DNA of 37,220 nt, from assembly GCA_905236065.1 (NCBI GenBank), contig CAJONZ010000020.1:1-37220 (forward strand), given 5' to 3'. Shown here piece by piece: positions 32,305-37,220 of this stretch. How positions within the stretch are numbered: position 1 is the first letter of the stretch; the number at the start of each line of letters is the position of its first letter. The notes below the pieces were generated by a model. The model ran no database searches. It was not told the origin of the DNA and saw only the letters and a program-made list of their open reading frames with translations. A program made the position numbers and the translations under genes. This DNA is from an uncultured Bacteroidaceae bacterium. Lineage in GTDB: Bacteria > Bacteroidota > Bacteroidia > Bacteroidales > Bacteroidaceae.

Positions 32305-33414
32305 TTATTTTTTCATAATCCAAGCTGAAGCGAAATTGTCGTTTCCCTTTCGTAACTTTCTGAGGTTCTTGGCGGCTTCTTCTTCCGAAGGGTAATTCCC
32401 GTAAAGGATTCGGGTAACTCTCCCATTCACAAATTCCGCTCCCTCATAGCCTGATTGTGTCAAGTGTTGTATGAATAGATTTGCATTTTTCTCTGTCACA
32501 TGGCAGGCCAGCACCAACGTGTAGCTCTCGGCGGCGGTTTGCTGCTTCAGGTTACTTTGGGGTGGGGTGGTTTCCCGTTCTGTTGTGTCTGCTGTTTTAG
32601 AAATGGTATTAGTGATAGCTTCCGTCGTCGCCTCGGCTTTCTTGCTTTCATCCGTCGCATTTCCGGAAGATTCTGTCTTTGTAGTGTTTGTGGCAACATA
32701 CGCCTGCTCTACATTTGGTTTTACGACCAATGTACCTGCAATGCAATAGTCTGCCTCTGTTTTGGAGGTGGTGATGATGGGGGCGGAGAAAACAAGGAAC
32801 ATGATGGCTGCGATGGCGGCAGCGATGCCAAAATCGACCAACAGCGGGGAACGCTTTGTGGCTTTGGATTTCTCCTCCATCTGCTCTTCTTGTTCCGGGG
32901 TGACGGGATGCTGACTCTCTATGGAAAGTATATTCTTTTCCTCAGCAGTCTTTTCTGTGGCAGCGGATGCTTCGGCCTGCGATGCCAGGAGTTGGCTGAT
33001 TGTAGGGACGGCCAGGGCTGAAAGTCCATAGAAATAGGGGGTCTGGATGCCAGTCTCCTGTGGAAGGAGGCAAATCCTGTTCTCCAAATTCTTTTTCAAT
33101 AAACCAATGTCACCCAGTTGAATCTCGCCGTGAATGTCGAGTTGCAGGCAAAGTTTGTTGACGTCTTTCTCCAGCTGACATAACGCCTCAGGATAAGCAG
33201 CATCAAACGTTTGCATGTACGCTTGTATCAGCAAACCGTCGTTGTCCGTCAGGTTTTGGTTGAAGATGATGGCTCGATAAGGCGGCAAAAACAAGCCTTC
33301 CGCATCGTTGTAATGGGCAGGCATTGTGTTGGCGATGAAGCCTCCGAAGCCTGGCACAATCACACAATCGTGCTCAAGCAGAAGCTTCTCAATATGTCGA
33401 ACCAAAGTATTCAT
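32305..33414 (-). CDS. HU-like domain / transmembrane / SPOR domain protein
   Basis: A 369-residue single-pass membrane protein. Residues 1-140 are an HU-CCDC81-like domain (LVRHIEKLLLEHDCVIVPGFGGFI and later a second HU-like part). One transmembrane helix follows near 200-220 (FGIAAAIAAIMFLVFSA), then a Thr/Ser/Glu-rich linker and a C-terminal SPOR domain (about 295-369: YTLVLACHVTEKNANLFIQHL, EGAEFVNGRVTRILYGNYPSEEEA) that in other bacteria binds denuded septal peptidoglycan. The layout puts the HU domain in the cytoplasm and SPOR in the periplasm. The start is ATG at 33414, since a -7 box at 33419-33426 excludes the longer frame to 33441. First gene of the run with FHA, two AraC genes and perhaps nhaA. 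Confidence 0.85.
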   Translation of the reverse strand: MNTLVRHIEKLLLEHDCVIVPGFGGFIANTMPAHYNDAEGLFLPPYRAIIFNQNLTDNDGLLIQAYMQTFDAAYPEALCQLEKDVNKLCLQLDIHGEIQLGDIGLLKKNLENRICLLPQETGIQTPYFYGLSALAVPTISQLLASQAEASAATEKTAEEKNILSIESQHPVTPEQEEQMEEKSKATKRSPLLVDFGIAAAIAAIMFLVFSAPIITTSKTEADYCIAGTLVVKPNVEQAYVATNTTKTESSGNATDESKKAEATTEAITNTISKTADTTERETTPPQSNLKQQTAAESYTLVLACHVTEKNANLFIQHLTQSGYEGAEFVNGRVTRILYGNYPSEEEAAKNLRKLRKGNDNFASAWIMKK

Positions 33415-33418
33415 GTTG

Positions 33419-33426
33419 CAAAGATA
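33419..33426 (-). promoter_or_regulatory. Promoter -7 box TATCTTTG, four bases before the HU-SPOR ATG
   Basis: TATCTTTG on the minus strand fits TAnnTTTG and is followed by CAAC and then the ATG. Transcription starting the usual 5-8 nt after the box would give an mRNA with practically no 5' leader. The -33 region is weak. Confidence 0.55.
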
Positions 33427-33511
33427 AAAAAACTTGGCCAAAAAATGCGTCCCTTAAGTAATATTTTTTAAAGAAAGCCTTGTTTTTTCTCAAAGAAATG
33501 GCTTAAAACAC

Positions 33512-33547
33512 AAAAAATCCCTGCATAGCAGTGCTTGCAAGGATTTT
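33512..33547 (-). terminator. Terminator of tRNA-His
   Basis: Arms 33514-33525 and 33536-33547 form a 12-bp stem with one G-T pair around a 10-nt loop, followed on the minus strand by a T-run (complement of A's at 33512-33517). It sits 9 bp beyond the tRNA 3' end. Confidence 0.8.
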
Positions 33548-33555
33548 CTTGGAGG

Positions 33556-33630
33556 GGTGGAGGGTGGGACTCGAACCCACGACATTCAGAACCACAATCT
33601 GACGCTCTAACCAACTGAACTACATCCACC
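33556..33630 (-). tRNA. tRNA-His (GTG anticodon)
   Basis: Cloverleaf on the minus strand: G-1 at 33630, acceptor GTGGATG, TA, D arm GTTC...GAGC, anticodon arm TCAGA-TTGTGGT-TCTGA with anticodon GTG, variable ATGTC, T arm GTGGG-TTCGAGT-CCCAC, acceptor CCTCCAC and discriminator C73. G-1 paired with C73 is the His identity mark. One acceptor pair (position 6-67) reads T against C. CCA is not encoded. It has its own promoter and terminator. Confidence 0.93.
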
Positions 33631-33680
33631 GTGTAGGCAATGGTTCAGCCCTAAATGGAGGCTTTCCCGATTTGCGAGTG

Positions 33681-33712
33681 CAAAGGTAGGAACTTTTTGC
33701 GAACCGACCAAA
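33681..33712 (-). promoter_or_regulatory. Promoter of tRNA-His (TTTG-N20-TACCTTTG)
   Basis: Minus-strand TACCTTTG at 33681-33688 with TTTG at 33709-33712, spacer 20 bp. The leader to the tRNA 5' end would be about 45 nt. The remaining sequence 33713-33833 up to the folD stop holds nothing I can identify. Confidence 0.75.
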
Positions 33713-33833
33713 CTAAAACGAAGAAAAATGGGGCAAGCCGTGAATTTTCTTTCGCTTGCACCCTCTTTTTCTTGATAATAATGTGAGTCTGGTTCGTCGG
33801 ATGCCACTTCCTGGCGTGGTTTGAAGCGGCGGC

Positions 33834-34715
33834 TTATTCGTAGATAGCTTTCTTTCCTGCCAGTAAAGTGTTTTTCATCAACGAGCAGATCGTCATTGGA
33901 CCAACGCCTCCTGGGACAGGAGTGATGAACGAGCACTTCTCCGCAACCTCGTCAAATTTGACATCGCCGCACAGGCGGAAGCCCGATTTACGGGTCGCAT
34001 CGGGGACACGGGTCGTACCCACGTCAATGATGACGGCTCCGGGCTTCACCATGTCTGCCGTTACAAAGTTTGGCGAACCTAACGCCGCAATGATGATGTC
34101 GGCTTGCAGGCATTCCTCCTTGATGTTTTTCGAGTGGCTGTGCAGCACCGTGACCGTGGCGTCGCCCGGTGTGCGTTTCTGCATCATCAACTGGGCCATG
34201 GGCTTGCCCACAATGTTCGAACGTCCCAGGATGACACACTTCTTGCCCGATGTCTTAATGCCATAGCGAGCCATCAGGTCTGTAATGCCAAGTGGAGTGG
34301 CGGAAATGTAGCAGGGTAGGCCAATCGCCATGCGTCCCACGTTGATGGGGTGGAAACCATCGACATCCTTCCGGTAGTCAATGGCCATGGTCACTTTCTG
34401 CTCGCTGATGTGTTTGGGCAAAGGTAGCTGCACGATGAAGCCGTCCACGTCCGGGTCGTTATTTAGCAAATCCACCTGTCGCAGAAGGAAATCCTCGGTA
34501 ATGTCGTCCTCAAAGCGGAGCAGGGTAGATTTGAACCCACATGCCTCGCAGGCCAACACTTTGTTTCTCACGTAAGTCTCTGAACCGCCGTCGTGTCCCA
34601 CCAGGATGGCTGCCAAGTGTGGACGCTTGCCGCCGTTCTTCACGATTTCCTCCACTTCTGAGGCAATCTCTTGCTTAATGGCCGCAGCCGTTGCTTTTCC
34701 GTCAATAAGTTGCAT
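33834..34715 (-). CDS. folD: Bifunctional methylenetetrahydrofolate dehydrogenase/cyclohydrolase
   Basis: Interconverts 5,10-methylene-, 5,10-methenyl- and 10-formyl-tetrahydrofolate in one-carbon metabolism. The 293 residues have the FolD features: [15 protein letters not shown] with the catalytic Tyr and Lys (Y50-K54 region), [27 protein letters not shown], the Rossmann segment [18 protein letters not shown], and the C-terminal signature [17 protein letters not shown]. It lies 34 bp after ffh in the same direction and is probably the last gene of the dedA-ffh-folD unit. Confidence 0.97.
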   Translation of the reverse strand: MQLIDGKATAAAIKQEIASEVEEIVKNGGKRPHLAAILVGHDGGSETYVRNKVLACEACGFKSTLLRFEDDITEDFLLRQVDLLNNDPDVDGFIVQLPLPKHISEQKVTMAIDYRKDVDGFHPINVGRMAIGLPCYISATPLGITDLMARYGIKTSGKKCVILGRSNIVGKPMAQLMMQKRTPGDATVTVLHSHSKNIKEECLQADIIIAALGSPNFVTADMVKPGAVIIDVGTTRVPDATRKSGFRLCGDVKFDEVAEKCSFITPVPGGVGPMTICSLMKNTLLAGKKAIYE

Positions 34716-34749
34716 ATATTATATATAATGTGTTTAAAAGTGAAAAGGC

Positions 34750-36102
34750 TTAGAACTTGGGCATACCAGGCATCCCCTTCATGCGTTGCATCTGTTTCAT
34801 GGCACCCGCCATTTTCGAGCCGGTCATCATGTGCATCATCTTGCGCATCTGGTCGAACTGCTTGGTCACGCGGTTGATTTCGTCAATGCTCACGCCTGAA
34901 CCCTTGGCAATTCTTTGTTTACGCGACATGTTGATGCACTCTGGGTGCTCACGCTCGTAGGGAGTCATGGAGCCAATCATCGCCTCTACCGACTTGAAGG
35001 CGTTGTCGTCAATGTTCACATCCTTCAACGCCTTACCTACGCCAGGAATCATCGAGGCCAAATCCTTGATGTTACCCATCTTCTTGATTTGTTGAATCTG
35101 TCCGAGGAAGTCGTTGTAGTCATATTTGTTCTTGGCGATTTTCTTCTGCAAGCGCTTGGCTTCCTCCTCGTCATATTGCTGCTGCGCACGTTCCACGAAG
35201 CTCACGATGTCGCCCATGCCGAGAATACGGTCGGCCATGCGCTCCGGGTGGAAAATGTCCAGTGCCTCCATTTTTTCGCCCGTGCCGACAAACTTGATGG
35301 GCTTGTCAACCACCGTGCGGATGGAGAGGGCGGCACCGCCACGGGTGTCACCGTCCAGCTTGGTCAGAATCACGCCGTCAATCTCAAGCCGTTCGTTGAA
35401 CACCTTTGCCGTCGTGACGGCCTCCTGGCCAATCATGGCATCCACGACCAACACGGTCTCCTGCGGGTTGATGGCATCCTTGATGTTGCGAATCTGCACC
35501 ATCAGTTCCTCGTCAATCGACTGGCGACCAGCCGTATCGACAATCACCACGTCCTGTCCGTTCGCTTTGGCTGCCTTGATGGCGTTCTGTGCCACCTGTA
35601 CGGGGTCTGTGGCTCCTTCCTCAATGTAGCAAGGCACATCCACCTGCTCGGCCAGCACCCGCAACTGCTCCATGGCTGCCGGACGGAACGTGTCGCAAGC
35701 GGCCAGCAATGGACGCTTGTGCAGCTGGGTCTTCAGGAACAGGGCCAGCTTTCCCGACATCGTCGTCTTACCGGCACCGTTCAAACCTGCCATCAGGATA
35801 ATGGCCGGCTTTCCCTGTACATTCAGCTCTGCGTGTTGTCCGCCCATCAATGCGGCCAGTTCGTCGTGTACGATTTTCACCATCAACTGGCCTGGCTTCA
35901 CAGCTGTGAGCACGTTTTGTCCCAGGGCTTTCTGCTTCACCGTGTCGGTGAAAGTCTTAGCCACTTTATAGTTTACGTCCGCCTCCAATAAAGCCTTGCG
36001 AACGTCCTTCAAGGTCTCTGCAACATTGATTTCGGTGATTTTGCCTTCACCCTTCAGAATTTTAAACGAGCGTTCCAACCGCTCTGAAAGATTTTCAAAC
36101 AT
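34750..36102 (-). CDS. ffh: Signal recognition particle protein Ffh
   Basis: GTPase that with SRP RNA targets signal-bearing ribosomes to FtsY and the translocon. The 450 residues contain the N domain (1-90), the G domain with P-loop GLNGAGKTT (106-114), DTFRPAAMEQL, DTAGRQSIDEEL and TKLDGDTRGGAALS, and the Met-rich M domain (about 300-450), which has GSGVSIDEINRVTKQFDQMRKMM for RNA and signal-sequence contact and ends MQRMKGMPGMPKF. The gene for its RNA partner lies less than 1 kb away at 36997 on the opposite strand. Confidence 0.97.
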   Translation of the reverse strand: MFENLSERLERSFKILKGEGKITEINVAETLKDVRKALLEADVNYKVAKTFTDTVKQKALGQNVLTAVKPGQLMVKIVHDELAALMGGQHAELNVQGKPAIILMAGLNGAGKTTMSGKLALFLKTQLHKRPLLAACDTFRPAAMEQLRVLAEQVDVPCYIEEGATDPVQVAQNAIKAAKANGQDVVIVDTAGRQSIDEELMVQIRNIKDAINPQETVLVVDAMIGQEAVTTAKVFNERLEIDGVILTKLDGDTRGGAALSIRTVVDKPIKFVGTGEKMEALDIFHPERMADRILGMGDIVSFVERAQQQYDEEEAKRLQKKIAKNKYDYNDFLGQIQQIKKMGNIKDLASMIPGVGKALKDVNIDDNAFKSVEAMIGSMTPYEREHPECINMSRKQRIAKGSGVSIDEINRVTKQFDQMRKMMHMMTGSKMAGAMKQMQRMKGMPGMPKF

Positions 36103-36141
36103 ATCCTTGTTCTGTATCGATTCCTATAAACTGTTATTGTT

Positions 36142-36774
36142 TTATTTCTTCGCCCCTTTATAAATAAGGTAAGCGATAATGGCCACTACAAGCACGATGG
36201 CAACGACGCCGATGATGTGGCTGTAGTGCGAGATGGTGCTGATGAGCTCTTCTTTTGCCATCACGGAATGGAAAGCCGCTCCGATGCCTGTCAGGATGGA
36301 GTTCCACAAGGCCGCTCCCAGGCAGGTGTATAGCACGAACGAGCCCAGTGGCATCCGCGCAAGGCCTGCCGGAATGGAAATCAGCTGACGGATGGCCGGT
36401 ATCATGCGCCCAATCAGGGTGGAAATCGCACCGTGGTCGTCAAAGTATTTCTCTGCTTGCATCACTTTTTCCTCGTCAATCAGGCATATATGTCCGATGC
36501 GCGAGTTGGCAAACGCATAGACGATGGTGCGTCCCAGGGTGAGCGACAGGAAATAGTTGACCAGTGCGCCAACCAACGCACCCAGGGTTCCAAAGAAAAT
36601 AATAAGCGGGTAAGACATCTCACCCGTCTCTGCGGCCATGTACGCTGCCGGAATCATCACCACTTCCGAAGGGAAGGGAATGAAACTTGACTCAATAGCC
36701 ATAAAGAGCACAATCCATCCGTAGTTCAAGTTGTCAAGCGCTCCGTTTGTTAAATTGAGAATGATTTCTTCCAC
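36142..36774 (-). CDS. DedA/VTT family membrane protein
   Basis: A 210-residue inner-membrane protein of the DedA family, now linked in other organisms to lipid scrambling or flipping (undecaprenyl phosphate and phosphatidylethanolamine). Visible motifs are ESSFIPFPSEVVMIPA, GTLGALVGALVNYFLSLTLGR and FDDHGAISTLIGRMIPAIRQLISIPAGLARM with the conserved Arg residues, followed by C-terminal helices ending YKGAKK. The start is GTG at 36774. A -7 box lies upstream at 36817-36824. It is 39 bp ahead of ffh and probably shares its transcript. Confidence 0.9.
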   Translation of the reverse strand: MEEIILNLTNGALDNLNYGWIVLFMAIESSFIPFPSEVVMIPAAYMAAETGEMSYPLIIFFGTLGALVGALVNYFLSLTLGRTIVYAFANSRIGHICLIDEEKVMQAEKYFDDHGAISTLIGRMIPAIRQLISIPAGLARMPLGSFVLYTCLGAALWNSILTGIGAAFHSVMAKEELISTISHYSHIIGVVAIVLVVAIIAYLIYKGAKK

Positions 36775-36816
36775 TTACAAAAATATAAAAGTCTTTGTGT
36801 TACACAATTGCAGTTG

Positions 36817-36824
36817 CAAAGGTA
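36817..36824 (-). promoter_or_regulatory. Promoter -7 box TACCTTTG for dedA-ffh-folD
   Basis: TACCTTTG on the minus strand, 43 bp ahead of the dedA GTG start; the -33 region has no clear TTTG at the right distance. It faces away from the SRP RNA promoter about 125 bp to the right. Confidence 0.65.
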
Positions 36825-36948
36825 AGCAAAATAAGTGAATTTTTTGCCTTTTCTCCCAAGTTTTCAGTTTCTCTACCTCATTTTTTTCTGGAAACCCTCG
36901 CAAAGCAGACAGAAATCGTCGTCCGAAATAAAAAATGCGGAAAAACTC

Positions 36949-36979
36949 TTTGCCAAGTCAACAAAAACCCCTACCTTTG
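36949..36979 (+). promoter_or_regulatory. Promoter of SRP RNA/tRNA-Thr (TTTG-N19-TACCTTTG)
   Basis: TTTG at 36949-36952 and TACCTTTG at 36972-36979 with a 19-bp spacer match the Bacteroidota consensus exactly. The RNA 5' end would be near 36985, about 12 nt before the paired stem of the SRP RNA. Confidence 0.8.
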
Positions 36980-36996
36980 CACCCGCAAAACAAAAT

Positions 36997-37092
36997 GGAC
37001 AAGTCCTGTACGGCCAGCTCCTTGTGAATCCTCCAGGGCTTGACCGCAGCAAAGGCAGCAGGTTGTAGCGGCGCGATGCAGATCGCTTGTCC
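36997..37092 (+). ncRNA. ffs: Signal recognition particle RNA, small bacterial type
   Basis: The roughly 96-nt RNA folds back on itself: GGACAAG (36997-37003) pairs exactly with CTTGTCC (37086-37092). The SRP helix-8 motifs are in order: GTGAA at 37024-37028, CAGG at 37034-37037, ten bases, then AGCA at 37048-37051, the same spacing as in E. coli 4.5S RNA. CCT/AGG pairs flank the loop. The apical ten bases are GCTTGACCGC and not the usual stem with GGAA. It has a consensus promoter and ends 4 nt before tRNA-Thr. Nearby ffh encodes its protein partner. Ends are inferred from pairing. Confidence 0.83.
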
Positions 37093-37096
37093 CCCC

Positions 37097-37170
37097 GCCT
37101 CTTTAGCTCAGTTGGCCAGAGCACGTGATTTGTAATCTCGGGGTCGTTGGTTCGAATCCGACAAGAGGCT
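37097..37170 (+). tRNA. tRNA-Thr (TGT anticodon)
   Basis: Full cloverleaf of 74 nt: acceptor GCCTCTT/AAGAGGC, D arm GCTC...GAGC, anticodon arm CGTGA-TTTGTAA-TCTCG with anticodon TGT, variable GGGTC, T arm GTTGG-TTCGAAT-CCGAC, discriminator T. CCA is not encoded. One pair in the anticodon stem (29-41) is T against T. It has no promoter of its own and appears to be made with the SRP RNA. Confidence 0.93.
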
Positions 37171-37179
37171 CAGAAAACA

Positions 37180-37212
37180 ATCAGGGGAGCAATTGCTCCC
37201 CTGATCTTTTTT
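37180..37212 (+). terminator. Intrinsic terminator of SRP RNA/tRNA-Thr unit
   Basis: A perfect 26-bp palindrome (37180-37205, centre CAATTG) followed by C and six T's at 37207-37212, starting 9 bp after the tRNA end. Confidence 0.9.
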
Positions 37213-37220
37213 ATTCCATC

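Noticed and set aside
34915-35991. 358-codon plus-strand frame opposite ffh
   Set aside because: Shadow of ffh; rich in His, Leu and Gln with no recognisable fold, and without a promoter.
36795-37068. Two plus-strand frames before tRNA-Thr
   Set aside because: They run through a consensus promoter and into the SRP RNA, so are not likely to be translated.

Overview
The window is a chromosomal segment of a Bacteroidales bacterium, most likely Prevotellaceae. The evidence is the Bacteroidota -7 promoter element TAnnTTTG (often with TTTG or TTG 18-20 bp upstream) in front of many genes, lack of clear Shine-Dalgarno sequences, an extended 308-residue NusB, the bamD-rpoZ-DUF4293 and nusB-yajC-ybbR-coaE-DUF5606 clusters, and many SpII lipoproteins. 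The genus is an inference. No prophage, transposase, CRISPR array or rRNA operon was seen.

Layout: (1) 1-4859, minus strand: an arabinose operon reading galM, a small four-helix-bundle gene, a sodium/sugar symporter, araD and araA (cut by the window edge). (2) 4994-8123: a 22-bp tandem repeat, a BASS-family transporter and uvrB. (3) 8221-12281, plus strand: bamD, rpoZ, a DUF4293 membrane protein, then fcl and gmd for GDP-L-fucose synthesis. (4) 12286-20495: a secreted and surface nuclease locus. A TonB-dependent receptor, a DUF5689 lipoprotein, an 817-residue multidomain lipoprotein and a beta-beta-alpha-metal nuclease lie on the minus strand, with a divergent endonuclease/exonuclease/phosphatase protein on the plus strand. 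(5) 20588-23942, minus: nusB, yajC, ybbR, coaE, DUF5606. (6) 24261-28324: a PUR-domain protein, a secreted two-domain protein of unknown role, a 21-bp-phased repeat array, and rplY-pth-S4 protein. (7) 28334-33426, minus: HU-SPOR protein, FHA protein, two AraC regulators and nhaA. (8) 33512-37212: tRNA-His, then folD, ffh and a DedA protein on the minus strand, and the SRP RNA with tRNA-Thr on the plus strand.

The most interesting items are four. The nuclease locus has a TonB-dependent receptor but no SusD, and looks like a nucleic-acid capture and uptake system. The four-helix-bundle gene is enclosed by complementary heptamer arrays inside the arabinose operon, resembling the intervening sequences of 23S rRNA. 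Two unrelated intergenic repeat arrays have 21- and 22-bp periods, both close to two helical turns. The SRP RNA has a non-GNRA apical loop and sits 4 nt ahead of tRNA-Thr, close to ffh.
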